A stretch of DNA of 64,000 nucleotides, from assembly GCF_017562075.2 (NCBI RefSeq), contig NC_054082.1, forward strand, positions 59,564,906 to 59,628,905, read 5' to 3'. The translations under genes and the position numbers were made by a program. The notes under the pieces were generated by a model. The model was not told the DNA's origin. It ran no database searches and saw only the letters and a program-made list of their open reading frames with translations. This DNA is from Anopheles merus. Taxonomy: Eukaryota; Arthropoda; Insecta; Diptera; Culicidae. Shown here piece after piece: positions 21,806 through 32,248 of the stretch (position 1 is the stretch's first letter; the number at the start of each line of letters is the position of its first letter).

Positions 21806-22600
21806 TTAGCTCTTCTTTCCCTTTCCACTTTTTGTTCGGTCTCGATCCTGAATTTCTTCTCGGCTTACCGATGTTTCAACACCTTCAATCGCTGGGATCT
21901 TTGATCTAATCGTTCGCCCGTACATTAACTCTGTAAGTGTTTTCCCCGTGGTCGAATGTGGTGTGGTGTAGTACATCATTAAATATTCGTGAAGGTCCGT
22001 TTTCCAATCGCGTCCTAACGCTGAACTTATTTTTAATCTTTTAAGCAATGACCTGTTTTGCCGCTCCACCAACCCGTTTTCTTGCGGCCAATAAGGTGTG
22101 GAGTGGTTGAGGTGGATCCCACGTCTCGTGCTAAACTCTTCTTGTTCTGTTCCAATTAATTGTTTTGCATTATCTAGAGTAATCGTTCTAGGATTTATTA
22201 GTCACGTGAATATGCCGTTGAGTCTAGCTACTGTTTCTTTTGCAGTTATTGGTTTCATTGCCTCGATTTTCTTATAGCGGCTGAAGTAGTCTATAATTAC
22301 TAATATGTAAGTTCCGCATGGCATCGGCCCTAAAAATCTAATGCTAAATCGATCCACGGTCTTGAAGGGGCGCGATGAGTCATTGGTTTAGTCTGGGGCT
22401 TCAACTAGCCGACAACCTTCACAAGTGGCTACTCGTTTGGCCGTCTCCTGGTCCATAACTGGTTACCAAACTCTGTTTCGAAGGCGGCGTTTCATGACCG
22501 ACTCGCCTGGATGTCCTTCATGTGCCAGGTCGAGCATTCTGTCTCGCAGTACGGTTGGTATTACCAGCTTATTTCCCCTATCATGCCTAACTCTTCTTTA
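21806..22600 (-). pseudogene. Outer gypsy element: integrase
   Basis: The minus strand, in shifting frames, encodes an integrase core: CGTYILVIIDYFSRYKKIE (first Asp region), ITLDNAKQ (second Asp; the usual SDNGTQ is altered), and PYWPQENGLVERQN with the catalytic Glu. An uninterrupted tail follows, RSLLKRLKISSALGRDWKTD to MYGRTIRSKIP. Several stops and frameshifts lie upstream of 22072. The zinc-binding N-terminal end leads into the breakpoint at 22689, where the 10-kb element was inserted. Confidence 0.75.
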
Positions 22601-22689
22601 AATGGTATGTAAGCTTTTACCACTGATTCCGCCCATATGCCTGTCTGTTAGCACAATTTTAGCTTCCCTAGTATTTCTTCCTTTCTAGC

Positions 22690-22880
22690 TGTTATGTATT
22701 TAATTCTTTTTATTAGGCAGAAAAGTTCACATGAGGCTTGTTTTAGGAGTTGATGCAAAAAGTAACAAACGAATTCAATAATGTGCAAAGAAGGAATGAC
22801 ATTTAACAACAGACGAAAGGTAGGGTCAACCTGTCAGGCGTTATGACACAAATGTCAAATACCAGGGTTAATATATAACA
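22690..22880 (-). repeat. 3' LTR of the middle gypsy element
   Basis: 191 bp, TGTTATGTATTT ... ATATATAACA on the + strand (TG...CA). It contains the intact target AGGGTCAAC at 22822-22830, the site into which a solo LTR inserted in the other LTR. A CTCCTCCCTTCTT pyrimidine tract follows on the + strand, i.e. a polypurine tract on the coding strand. Confidence 0.9.
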
Positions 22881-22902
22881 CTCCTCCCTTCTTAGGAGTG
22901 GA

Positions 22903-23552
22903 CTACGGCGAGTATCGCAACGGCGGGTTTCGCAGTCTTGTAGAATGGCGGACGAAGGGCGGGGTGTCACTTGCTCGGATCGGGCTTCCTGTCGGTGTGT
23001 CACACGATGAATCGGACGAAGTAGATGAGTCTGATGACACGGTGACTGTCCGAGATGAAACGGGGACACTCGATGTTTGTGGAGAGTCGGTTGACCCGTA
23101 GTAGTGCCTGCGTTGATGGTGTACCTCCGGAGTCTGAGTTGGTACAGGTACACTTCGCGGCTGTTCTGTCCTGTTGTCGTCTAGGGCTGATCGCATCTGA
23201 TCCACGTGGCGTTTCATCTGGTTACCATTGCAGTTGATGGAGTAGTGTAGATCGCCTAGTCGGGATACCACTGTACCTCGGATCCACTTATCCATTCTCG
23301 AACTTCCCGAGAGACAGTAGACGAGTTGTCCGGGCAAGAATGTTCGGTACAATGGTTCAAAAGTGACTCGTTGCTTCTCTGCTGTTCTTGTCTGGACGGA
23401 TTGTGGTCGAACCAGGTCGAGACGTGAACGGATGTTTCGCCCTAGGAAAAGCTTTGCTGGTGCTTCACCGGTTTCACTGTGCGGGACTTTGCGGTACTGG
23501 AGCAGGAACTCGTTCAGGTTTGCTTGGAGTGTAGTGCTGGAAGAATGCATAG
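22903..23552 (-). pseudogene. Middle gypsy element: integrase C-terminal region
   Basis: The open minus-strand frame encodes FLLQYRKVPHSETGEAPAKL, then FLGRNIRSRLDLVRP, then a GPF/Y-type region (FLPGQLVYCLSG, WIRGTVVSRLGDLHYSI, KRHVDQMR). A Ser/Thr/Pro-rich tail follows, ending RHSTRLRNPPLRYSP, the usual RxSxRxRxPPxRY terminus of Ty3/gypsy integrases. Its N-terminal two thirds is at 28171-28670; the gap is filled by the insertion at CCTTC. The stop is about 20 bp from the LTR. Confidence 0.85.
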
Positions 23553-23557
23553 CCTTC

Positions 23558-23698
23558 TGATATGTCGCAGGGAATATATCTTGAGAAAAACACAACTGCT
23601 TTATTCCTTAGTTCAGAATGGAATCGTCTTTATTCACTCAATGTGTACTCTGATCGAGTCTTGCAATGTTACTGCGTTATGCGTGTTACTATGCAACA
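23558..23698 (-). repeat. 3' LTR of the young gypsy element
   Basis: 141 bp, TGATATGTCG ... TGCAACA on the + strand. On the coding strand it contains two AATAAA signals (GAATAAAGACG and GGAATAAAGC), consistent with poly(A) processing inside the LTR. Confidence 0.95.
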
Positions 23699-23712
23699 TC
23701 TCCCCCCTTAAT

Positions 23713-26700
23713 TCACCAATACGGTTCAAACCTGGCTGGTGGCCTACGAATTCTTCGAGGTCTTTCCGCTTTCACGGGTTGAGCAGAAGATGCAGGCATT
23801 GGTGGAGTGGCTTGAGTAGTAACTGTGGACGATGATGTTTGCCAATTTTCTCCTTCAATTTCTTCAGCGGACTCTTCATCAGCTGAATAGTAATGTTCTT
23901 GTTCAGTCATTTCAATTGAGTTTTCAACTGCCTGTGGAGTTCCCAATTCAAATTCGTCAAAGAAAATAGTTAACAAATTTCCAGTGTCGTGACAATTTCT
24001 ATTTCCACACGATGTTTCCTCCTGTAGACGCTTCTTCAGTTGATTTGCATGTGAGCGAATAATTCGCTGGTTGTCTTCCAAAAACACGTTGTAATTCACT
24101 CTACCGACTCGTTCGACTATTGATGCCGGTTTCCACTCCCAGGAATTATTGCGGTGGACTTGGGCATAAACCGCTTCTCCAGGATCGAAGAATTTTCTAC
24201 CAGCTTCTGGCTTTTCATTTCGTGACCGTGAAACTGGAGGTAGTAATAATGACTGAACTGTTCGAATAGGCCGCTGAAACATCAATTCAGCTGGAGACTT
24301 ATCTGGTGTAGGTGTGGTTCGATAAACTTGCAAAAAAGTCTGCAAAGCTTCATCTAAAGTCTCTCCTCCTGCTCGAATTTTTCGCAATGTACGCTTTAGT
24401 GTGTCCACGAAACGTTCTGCCAAACCGTTTGACTGCGGATGGTATGGTGCAGTACGGATGTGACAAATACCCAATTGTTTGCAAAATGCTTGGAATTCAA
24501 AGCTGGTGAACTGGGTACCATTATCAGAGACTATAGTTTCTGGAACACCAAACGTTGCGAATGATTGCGTTAAAAACTTGATAGTTGTCTTTGCTGTTGT
24601 AGTTTTGGTTGCATATACTTCTGGCCATTTTGTGTATGGATCAACTACAACCAAAAAATACACGCCATCTACAGGACCGGCATAGTCCACGTGTACCCGT
24701 AACCATGGCTTTTCCGGCACAGGCCAAGATTCAGGTGTTTCTTTGATTGGTGCTTTGCCAGCAGTGCAACATGAAGTACAACGCCGGACAAAGTTTTCGA
24801 TATCGACATCCATTCCCGGCCAGAAAACGAAACTTCGAGAAATGGATTTCATTCGCACCATTCCAGGATGACCGCGATGGAATTGTTGAAGTACCTTTTT
24901 CCTGTAAATGTTTGGAACAACAACTCTGTTGTGAAACAAGATACATCCATCTACATGCGTTAACGATTCTTTTCGTGTGTAATACGAACGAATGTCTTGA
25001 TTTTTGATTGACGACGCTTCGTTCGGCCAGCCTTCCCGGATGAATTTCAAAACAGCTTGCAGTGTTTCGTCCAATCTTGTTGCTTTTTGAATGTCAGCAA
25101 ATGATACTGGTACTTGTTTCAATGATTCGTGCATGACGTTTTGAATATCCTCTTCAAGTGAAATCGAAGCTATAACGTAATCTTCCTCTGGTTGCTTGCA
25201 ACGGTCGATTAGCCTTGATAGCATGTCAGCGCACCCAAACTCGGTGGTTGAAACATATTCGATGGTAAAATCGTAGTTTAATAACATCAATGCCCACCGT
25301 TGGAGTCGGTTTGCTGTGTGCAAAGGAATTCCCTTTTTTGAACCAAATATGGATAGTAAAGGCTTATGATCGGTTAAAAGAGTAAATTTCCGACCAAGTA
25401 AGTACTTATGAAATTTGGTTACCCCATAAGTAAGAGCCAGAGCTTCTTTTTCCGGTTGTCCGTAGCCTTGTTCTGCAGACGTTAATGTTCTTGAAGCATG
25501 TTGAATGGCTTTCAAATATCCGTTCGGAAATTTATGAAAAATGACTGCGCCAACGCCGGTGCTAGACGCATCTGCTGCAACGATGATAGGAAGATTCGGA
25601 TCATAATGTGTCAACAGTAAGTCAGATTGCAGTACTTTCTTGAATTTTTCGAACGATGTCTGACAATCCGAATTCCACTTCCACTTCGTATCCTTCTTTA
25701 GCAATTGATCTAACGGGTGTCTGAGTTCATGCATGTTTCTCACAAATCGGCCGTAGAAATTCACAGCTCCTAAGAACGATCTTAATTCGGAAATGTTCGT
25801 TGGTGCTGGAATAGATGCGATGGTTTTCAGCTTCTCTGGGTCAGGACGTATGCCGTTGCGATCTACCACATGCCCCAAATAGACAATTTCAGTTTGATAG
25901 AAATGACATTTTTCCAGCTTGACGTGGAAGCCATATTCTTTTAAACGCTGAAGAAATGTGTCTAATGATTGCTTGTGTGCCTCCCAAGTTTTACCGAAAA
26001 TTATAGCATCATCTAGAAATGTTCTAACGCCAGGAATGTCAGCAATCATACCGTCAACTAGTCTTTGAAAAGCTCCAGGTGCTGATTTGACTCCCGGTGC
26101 GAGACGGTTGAACTGAAAAAGACCTCTATGTGTGTTGATCGTAAGAAGGTGTTTAGATTCGTCTTCTACTTCTACTTGTAGGTATGCATCGGACAAATCG
26201 ACTATGCTGAATACAACACTTCCGTTCAACTGTGCAAAAATTTCTTCAGGAGTAGGTAGAGGATAATGATTTGACTCTAAAGCTTCGTTAAGCCCCGTCG
26301 AATAATCCGCACAAATTCGAACTTTACCATTAGGCTTGCGAATGGCTACTATCGGAGCAGCCCACTCCGAAAAGTCTATTGGTGTGATGATGCCTAGTGA
26401 TTGTAGTCTTGATAGTTCCGCATCCACAAGAGCGATAGTATTGAATGGTACTGGTCGTTTTGGACAGAAAACTGGTTTTACATTGGGCTTCAGAAACAGT
26501 TTCACCTTCGTTTTTGTGCAATGTCCAAGCGAATCATCGAAAACTGTTGGATATTTCGATTGAAGCTGTACTATTCGATCCTTTGGACATGCTGATGAAA
26601 CTTTCTTACACAGTACATCGAAGGGAATTGCCCATAGATTAAACCTATCTATCCAATCTATACCTATAACATTTAGGACTGGTGATGATGTAACAAAACA

Positions 26701-27945
26701 AACACATTTCTCTGTAATCGCATTAAGGATAACCTTGCATTCGAATTCACCGATAAGCTTGAGTTGTTCTCCCGATGCATTCGATGCTTCAATGGATGCT
26801 TGAGAAAGTTTCGGTTGACCCAAATGTTGCCATGTTGTTTTAGAAATAACTGTTATGTCACTTGCGGTGTCCAGTTGGAGTGATGTAGTTATGCCATTGA
26901 TTATGATAGAGATAAATTTCCTTTTAGCAGTGTTTTTCGTGACATGATTAACGAAAATTCCCTGAGATTTCTTTTGATTTTGATTTTGATTCTTCTCACT
27001 CTTTTGATATGTGTTGTTGTTTGAAGATTTTGATCTCATGGCTTTACAGTAACCTTCCTTGTGGCCTACATTTTTGCACACTTTGCAGAGATGATCTGTA
27101 AAATTGCAATCCCGTACAAAATGCATTTTTCCACATTGCCAACAAGGAGTACGAGGGACAGTATTCGAATCTGATTTCGGTTGACGCTGATCTTTTGAAT
27201 TGTCGAATCGGGAAGGCTGTGGCAAACGATACGGTTTCTTCTCTGAAACTGCATGCACGGAATGCTTCGATCTTGATTGATTTTCGATCATCGTTGTATC
27301 CGCTTTCAGATTGATAAGCCGTTGAAATTCTGCCATTAGTGTTTGAATGTTCACTTTAGCCTCCGGCGTCGCGTTTTCTATTCGAGATAGCAGTCTTGCT
27401 CTGATATCCGAGAATTCCGGAGCTTGCAGTCCGCAAATGAAAATTAGACATTTGAAATCGTCTAATTTCAAATTCTCGAACTCAGAATCCTCGCATGCCT
27501 TATTCACTCTTCCGCCGTAAGTGATGATATCTTCTAATGCAGATTTCACTATCTGCAAGCACTGGTACCTTTTGTGGAACACCGAATATTGCTTTCCGAA
27601 GATTTTTTTGAGAATATTGACGGTTTCTTCAAACGAATTTTCATGCGGTTGCTTCGGAAGAATGTAATTCACATACCGGCTGTGAGCGGACGTTTCCAGC
27701 TTCCTCAGCAAAAGTCGCACTTTCGCCTCGTCATTCAAACTGCTGGCATCGTTTTGAAAAAGGTCTTTGAAACGTACATACCATTTTTCAAAAGTGATGT
27801 TGTTTTCTTCATCGAAACGAAACTCCTCGATGGTTTTCGATAAAGATTCAAGGATTTCGTCAGGACTTCTAGTTTTAAAAGCAGCCATCTGTTGAAGAAG
27901 TTGAGCCATTTGGTTGATAACGGTTTCAAGGTTTTCATTGTTCAT
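23713..27945 (-). CDS. Gag-Pol polyprotein of the young Ty3/gypsy element (1410 aa)
   Basis: A single frame encodes the complete retrotransposon polyprotein, which would assemble capsids, reverse transcribe the element RNA and integrate the cDNA. Approximate domains by residue: capsid-like Gag 1-220; two zinc-knuckle-like Cys/His clusters 268-300 (CWQCGKMHFVRDC, CKVCKNVGHKEGYC); aspartic protease around 350-440, with LQLDTASD at about 357 (DTA instead of the usual DTG/DSG); reverse transcriptase about 480-690, with ICADYSTGLN, SIVDLSDAYLQ and FLDD near 643; RNase H about 785-890 (VAADASSTGVGAV, LLTDHKPL); integrase with HHCC near 1023-1060 and D,D,E near 1087, 1141 and 1177 (HVDYAGP, SDNGTQF, YHPQSNGLAERF). 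Gag and Pol are fused in one frame with no visible frameshift site. The start follows the primer-binding site by about 65 bp. No stop codon or frameshift is present. Confidence 0.95.
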   Translation of the reverse strand: MNNENLETVINQMAQLLQQMAAFKTRSPDEILESLSKTIEEFRFDEENNITFEKWYVRFKDLFQNDASSLNDEAKVRLLLRKLETSAHSRYVNYILPKQPHENSFEETVNILKKIFGKQYSVFHKRYQCLQIVKSALEDIITYGGRVNKACEDSEFENLKLDDFKCLIFICGLQAPEFSDIRARLLSRIENATPEAKVNIQTLMAEFQRLINLKADTTMIENQSRSKHSVHAVSEKKPYRLPQPSRFDNSKDQRQPKSDSNTVPRTPCWQCGKMHFVRDCNFTDHLCKVCKNVGHKEGYCKAMRSKSSNNNTYQKSEKNQNQNQKKSQGIFVNHVTKNTAKRKFISIIINGITTSLQLDTASDITVISKTTWQHLGQPKLSQASIEASNASGEQLKLIGEFECKVILNAITEKCVCFVTSSPVLNVIGIDWIDRFNLWAIPFDVLCKKVSSACPKDRIVQLQSKYPTVFDDSLGHCTKTKVKLFLKPNVKPVFCPKRPVPFNTIALVDAELSRLQSLGIITPIDFSEWAAPIVAIRKPNGKVRICADYSTGLNEALESNHYPLPTPEEIFAQLNGSVVFSIVDLSDAYLQVEVEDESKHLLTINTHRGLFQFNRLAPGVKSAPGAFQRLVDGMIADIPGVRTFLDDAIIFGKTWEAHKQSLDTFLQRLKEYGFHVKLEKCHFYQTEIVYLGHVVDRNGIRPDPEKLKTIASIPAPTNISELRSFLGAVNFYGRFVRNMHELRHPLDQLLKKDTKWKWNSDCQTSFEKFKKVLQSDLLLTHYDPNLPIIVAADASSTGVGAVIFHKFPNGYLKAIQHASRTLTSAEQGYGQPEKEALALTYGVTKFHKYLLGRKFTLLTDHKPLLSIFGSKKGIPLHTANRLQRWALMLLNYDFTIEYVSTTEFGCADMLSRLIDRCKQPEEDYVIASISLEEDIQNVMHESLKQVPVSFADIQKATRLDETLQAVLKFIREGWPNEASSIKNQDIRSYYTRKESLTHVDGCILFHNRVVVPNIYRKKVLQQFHRGHPGMVRMKSISRSFVFWPGMDVDIENFVRRCTSCCTAGKAPIKETPESWPVPEKPWLRVHVDYAGPVDGVYFLVVVDPYTKWPEVYATKTTTAKTTIKFLTQSFATFGVPETIVSDNGTQFTSFEFQAFCKQLGICHIRTAPYHPQSNGLAERFVDTLKRTLRKIRAGGETLDEALQTFLQVYRTTPTPDKSPAELMFQRPIRTVQSLLLPPVSRSRNEKPEAGRKFFDPGEAVYAQVHRNNSWEWKPASIVERVGRVNYNVFLEDNQRIIRSHANQLKKRLQEETSCGNRNCHDTGNLLTIFFDEFELGTPQAVENSIEMTEQEHYYSADEESAEEIEGENWQTSSSTVTTQATPPMPASSAQPVKAERPRRIRRPPARFEPYW

Positions 27946-28024
27946 CCTTGACGCTAATTCTCGTTAGCTTCAGAATCTCGTGAGCTTCGGGTTCCGGGTT
28001 CAGTAATAATCCTCGTCGCCAAAA

Positions 28025-28165
28025 TGATATGTCGCAGGGAATATATCTTGAGAAAAACACAACTGCTTTATTCCTTAGTTCAGAATGGAATCGTCTTTAT
28101 TCACTCAATGTGTACTCTGATCGAGTCTTGCAATGTTACTGCGTTATGCGTGTTACTATGCAACA
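28025..28165 (-). repeat. 5' LTR of the young gypsy element
   Basis: 141 bp, identical by eye to 23558-23698. A TGG primer-binding site starts three bases downstream on the coding strand. It must contain the promoter, but I see no strong TATA box. Confidence 0.95.
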
Positions 28166-28170
28166 CCTTC

Positions 28171-28670
28171 AAAGCTCGCTTAACTGTCTGAATGTATCTC
28201 TCTGCTTGCCCATTGGTTGCCGGATGATATGGAGCGGAGCGTTTGTTGAACTTGACACCGCTTCGTTGAAGAAATGTGGTGAACTCTGCTGCAGTGAATT
28301 GTGTTCCGTTGTCTGTTACAACAGTTAGGGGGGCTCCATAAGATGCAAATAGCTCATCGAGGATTTTTATGATTGCCTCGGTAGTGGTTGAGTGAGTCAC
28401 TTTCACCTCAACCCACTTGCTGTACGTATCCACGATGATCAGTAGCATCGCACCAGCAACGGGTCCCGCATAGTCAACATGCACACGCTCCCAAGGGTTA
28501 GATGGATACTCCCAATGGTGTTGATTGAACTTAGGAGGTGCTGAGACCGTTTGAGCGCATTCGTGGCATGCTTTGGCTAGCTGCTCGATGTCTTTGTCTA
28601 TGCCCGGCCAGTAGACATATGAACGGGCCAAAGACTTCATTCTCACCACACCAATATGTGCTGCGTGCAA
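28171..28670 (-). pseudogene. Middle gypsy element: integrase catalytic core
   Basis: The minus strand encodes AHIGVVRMKSLARSYVYWPG, CHECAQ, HVDYAGPVAGAMLLIIVDTY (first Asp), VVTDNGTQFTAAEFTTFL (second Asp) and YHPATNGQAERYIQ (Glu), then RALKVLHSNTHN up to the CCTTC target. The catalytic triad is intact. Upstream, the reading shifts frame near 28665 relative to the RNase H part, so the polyprotein is broken. Downstream the gene resumes at 23552. Confidence 0.85.
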
Positions 28671-29235
28671 ATCTTGCAGAATTGCAGGATCCGTCGCGAA
28701 TCACGACACGGTGTTCAAACAGCAAACAATTGGCGACCATGGTGTATTTGGCTTCTGGTGCTTTATAGCCGATTTGTGATAGGTTTCGTCCCATTTCGAG
28801 GTCTTTCAACATTTTACCCAAGTGCTCATCTTTTCGCGTTTCGCGTGCGATTTGATCGGATTTAATGGGCAGCTGCTGGATTTGGTTAAGCACAAAATCT
28901 TTGAAATCGTCTTGATCCTCATTTCCTCTACGAAGAGAAAGGCTGTTGACACTGGATTGTGTCGAGGGTCTTGGAATGCGTGAACAATAATCGGCATTCT
29001 TATTTTCGTTAGTCGATCGGTACACTACATCGAAATTAAAGTATGCTAAGTAGTCAGCGTAGTTTGCCATGCGACTTATACAAAGTGTAGGCAGTGACTT
29101 CTTGGGATACGGGATCTGCGTCAACGGTTTGTGGTCCGTGACGAGCGTCAACTTCCGTGCATATAAATAGTTGAAAAACTTCTTGACTGCCCAAACGATA
29201 GTGAGAGCTTCTTTGTCGATAACCGGATAGTGTTG
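28531..29235 (-). pseudogene. Middle gypsy element: RNase H and linker
   Basis: The frame encodes the second half of RNase H (VWAVKKFFNYLYARKLTLVT, DHKPLTQIPYPKKSLPTL, RSTNENKNADYCSRIP) and the linker into the integrase zinc-binding region. It is separated from the RT frame by an in-frame TAA near 29236 (nonsense mutation) and from the integrase frame by a shift near 28665. Confidence 0.85.
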
Positions 29236-30759
29236 TTACATCGCCGACATTGTACAGCTTGCATAAGCTATGGGTCTTTCTACCCCGTTACTGAGTCGAT
29301 GGGAGAGCACTGCTCCGAGACCCGTCTTGCTCGCATCTGTAGCTAATATCAGAGGTAGTGTTGGATCATACTGAGTAAGGACTTGTGGTGAAATAAAAAT
29401 GTTTTTGATATCGCGGTAGGCTTCTTCGGCTTCAGTCGTCCACTCAAAACGATCTGCTGATAATATCTCACGCAATACCTTTGCTCTTGTTGACAAATCT
29501 GGTATGAACGCTGAATAGTATGTGGCTTTACCCAAAAATAGCTGTAATTGTTCGGGAGAAGACGGTCTTGGTGCGTCTCGGATCGCTTCAATGTGTTTCG
29601 TCGACTTGGTAAGACCTTCGCGATCGATTCGGTGACCTAAGCACTCGAGTGATGGTGTGGCAAAGACACATTTAGATCGGTTAAGTTTCAGACCACTTTC
29701 CTTGATTCTGCCTAGGATATTTGTTAAGGCTTGTAAAAGCTCTTCAAAATCTTTCGCGAAAACGATAATGTCGTCATAGAAGCTAACGACATTTGTAAGG
29801 CCGAAGAGAACTTCTTCCATTCGACGTTGCCACATTGCGGGTATGTTGGCGACACCGTATGCTGCTCTGGTTGGTCGAATGAGCCCATGAGTTGTGGTGT
29901 TAAGGGTTAGGACATGACGAAACTGTTCGTCTATGGGAAGATGCATATATGCGTCGGTACCATCCAAATGGCAAAATACAGTAGCACCTTTCATTCGGTT
30001 GAAAATACTCTCAATTCGAGGAATAGGATGTTCGTCTATTATCATTAAAGGGTTTACAGTAGGTTTGTAATTACCTGTTATCCTCAGCTTCCCATTTTTC
30101 TTAACAACCACGTGTGTAGCAGATGCCCACTCCGAAAATTCGACCTTTTCGTAAAAACCGGAATTTATTTTACTGTCGATTTCTCTGGCATACCTTTCTC
30201 GCAGCGCGAGGGGAACGTCGCGTGCTCTAGGAAACACTGGTGTTGCATTTCCTTTCAAGTGTACTTTTGCCGGGGGACCTGTCAGTTTACCCGGAGACTC
30301 ACTGAAAACATCAGCATAGCTGTCTAACAATCTTGTTAGCTGCGTTTCGCAATTTGGAGATAATGTGCTACTTGACACTGTATGGATGGATGTACGCGAG
30401 GAGAACATGCGATTTAAATCGATCTGATCTGCAAAGTGAGAGATCCATTCGCGTCCCAGGAGCGAATCGTGTGCTCCGGACACTACATAGAGTTGCTCCT
30501 TTCGCGTTGTGGCTCCAATCGTTACATTGACATTCATCCTACCAATACAGCTGATGCGATGCCCAGTATAACTAGAAAATTGTCTGTCGCTTGTCTGCAA
30601 GGTGAAATGTGGTTTAATTGATTTGAGGGTTGCTTCTGATACGATTGCGCAAGGTGCACCGGTATCAAACTCCATCTTCAGCGATTTACCATCGATCTTA
30701 ACATCGACCATTTTTTTCTCACTCGACGGTATGTTATGAATACGGTTAAGCCATTGCAC
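29236..30759 (-). pseudogene. Middle gypsy element: protease, reverse transcriptase and start of RNase H
   Basis: 507 codons stay open. Order: aspartic protease (MEFDTGAPCAIVS, GRIN-like RMNVNVTI, LLGREWI); reverse transcriptase palm (EFSEWASATHVVVKKNGKLR, FCHLDGTDAYMHLPID, GVANIPAMWQRRM, FYDDIIVFAKD, KCVFATPSLECLGHRID); and the RNase H start (ILATDASKTGLGAVLSH). YXDD is present as FYDD. The element differs clearly in sequence from the young one (protease FDTGAP, no fused gag). Host-like ageing is shown by the terminal nonsense codon. Confidence 0.9.
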
Positions 30760-31221
30760 TCAATACTACCGGAGGGCGAAGAGATCTGTTGTTGTGAAAT
30801 GTGATAGTTGGACTTACCCGATTTGCAGACCTTAGCAATATGACCTTTCTTAGGGCAATTGTTACATTTGGCGCTACGGAAACGACACTCGCTTCTGAGG
30901 TGTGGACCTCCACAGCCATTACAAACTACTGGCTGGTTACCGTGTGTTGTTGAATGCGGTGTTCTATGGCGAGTTTGCATGCTGCTTGTTTGTCGTGTTT
31001 CGACGCGTGTATGGCTTTTTTACATTTGGCTTTTCGTAGCCTAGCTTGTTAGTAGCTTCAGAACCTGGTTGCGACGTGTTAATGTCGCGAGCAATATTGG
31101 GAGTTGCTTCTAACGCGAGGGCTACATCGAGAGTGTCTTGAAATGTGGATGGATTCTTTGCAACTATCTCGTCACAGATGTCGCGCTCTGTCAATCCATG
31201 TAACATTTGCTCGATGAGCAT
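30678..31221 (-). pseudogene. Middle gypsy element: nucleocapsid part of gag
   Basis: Two partly overlapping frames on the minus strand carry the end of Gag (MLIEQMLHGLTERDICDEIV) and a double zinc knuckle CNGCGGPHLRSECRFR / CNNCPKKGHIAKVCKSGKS. The frame changes near 30970-31000 and again near 30760, where the protease frame starts. These shifts may be decay, although a programmed frameshift at one of them cannot be excluded. Confidence 0.75.
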
Positions 31222-31239
31222 TCAGTCTAAAAAATTGTC

Positions 31240-31735
31240 CTATCCGCAATTTGCTGAACCTTGCTTTAACCGGAGTACGTACCGTGCAATCGATTCGTCT
31301 CGTTGTTGCACAATGGTTCGAAATTTAATAGTTTCTACGAATTTATTCTTTTTCTGGTCCCAATGAGCTACTAGAATTTCCCGCATTTCTGAATATGGCA
31401 CTTCTTGTGGTTGTTTTGGTGCGACTAAAAATTTTAGCGACGTGTTTAGCTCGGCTCCCATATGCACACGAGCATAATCCGCGTACTGTATTTCCGGGAT
31501 TTTACTTAGCTGAAGCGCCCACTCAAAGTGGTTAAAATAATCAGCGACCGATGTTCCCTCGTCGGCACGGTATTCGGGCATAGCAAATGACGGGGCTTTC
31601 GGAAGCGGCGCTGGGATATTTTCACCTGTGTTGCGTAGTTCTGCACTTACTTGTTCGACGGCTGGTCCGATGGATGCCTTAAGTGCCTGCACAAGCATTC
31701 CGGAAAGAGCCTCCAGCAACTCACGGTTATCATTT
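31240..31735 (-). pseudogene. Middle gypsy element: N-terminal gag
   Basis: The minus strand encodes PSFAMPEYRADEGTSVADYF, FNHFEWALQLSKIPE, YARVHMGAELNTSLKFLVAP and QRDESIARYVLRLKQ, a typical Ty3/gypsy capsid order with a late YxxRL-type block. It ends at a stop near 31240, and the continuation is shifted. The N-terminal start codon is not obvious; the open frame extends slightly beyond 31719. Confidence 0.75.
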
Positions 31736-31739
31736 GTTT

Positions 31740-32248
31740 TGTGTCGGATGCACGGGGATTAAAACAATTCGAAACAAACAAGACTTAGAGGCATCGACAC
31801 ACAAATTATTACAAAATCTTTATTCCCTATTCCTATACTAATACTGTAACGGGCCCGTTTATCCTAACCTAGCTCTACCGCACGAATGTGTCTACCCTCT
31901 CTCTTCGCTCCCCTATTCCCCCTTTGGCTTCTCTGGTCAGCGACCCGGGAACTCACGCACATATCATACGACAGCCGTCGACTGCTGTCGGTGAGTAGCG
32001 CGTCCCGGTGAACAGACTGCGTAGTCAGGTTGGACCACAATAATTTGCCATCGTTTTAAGTTGTTTTCAGCGTACAGAGAAAGAAACCTCCTTGTCGTAG
32101 TGTTGTTCGCACGTGGTGATGCTAACCTCACTTTTCTGCTTGGGATGTGTGTGTGATGTATCGTTTGTTTTGCGGCCGACAATCGCTTTTCCGCTTGTTC
32201 CGATGTATCCGACACGTATCCTGGACTATCCCATTTCTGACACCAAAA
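31740..32248 (-). other. Leader region and primer-binding site of the middle gypsy element
   Basis: About 500 bp between gag and 5' LTR. Next to the LTR the coding strand reads TGGTGTCAGAAATGGGA (complement of about 32231-32247), a primer-binding-site sequence. The two edges of the leader carry related motifs (CCGACACAAAACAAATGATA and GGCCGCAAAACAAACGATA on the minus strand), and an AATAAAG signal lies near 31820. These hint at a further solo LTR inserted here, but I could not define its ends. Confidence 0.45.

Larger units (their letters stand above)
23558..28165 (-). mobile_element. Young, structurally complete Ty3/gypsy element
   Basis: 4608 bp, flanked by a perfect 5-bp duplication CCTTC (23553-23557 and 28166-28170). 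The two 141-bp LTRs (23558-23698, 28025-28165) appear identical base for base. The primer-binding site next to the 5' LTR reads TGGCGACGAGGA on the minus strand (complement of about 28010-28021), and the polypurine tract is AAGGGGGGAGA (complement of 23699-23709). One uninterrupted gag-pol frame fills the interior. Identical LTRs and an open frame point to a very recent insertion. The LTRs are unusually short for the superfamily. Confidence 0.95.

Noticed and set aside
23713..27945. Minor + strand frames inside the young gypsy element
   Set aside because: Shadows of gag-pol; no independent motifs, no env-like gene.
28029..28328. + strand 99-codon frame across the LTR and integrase
   Set aside because: Spans an LTR/host junction and is antisense to the integrase; coincidental.
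31742..32214. Further solo LTR in the leader of the middle gypsy element (TGTCGGAT...ATCCGACA ends)
   Set aside because: Inverted ends exist, but no 5-bp duplication matches and no empty site is available; left as an unresolved leader.
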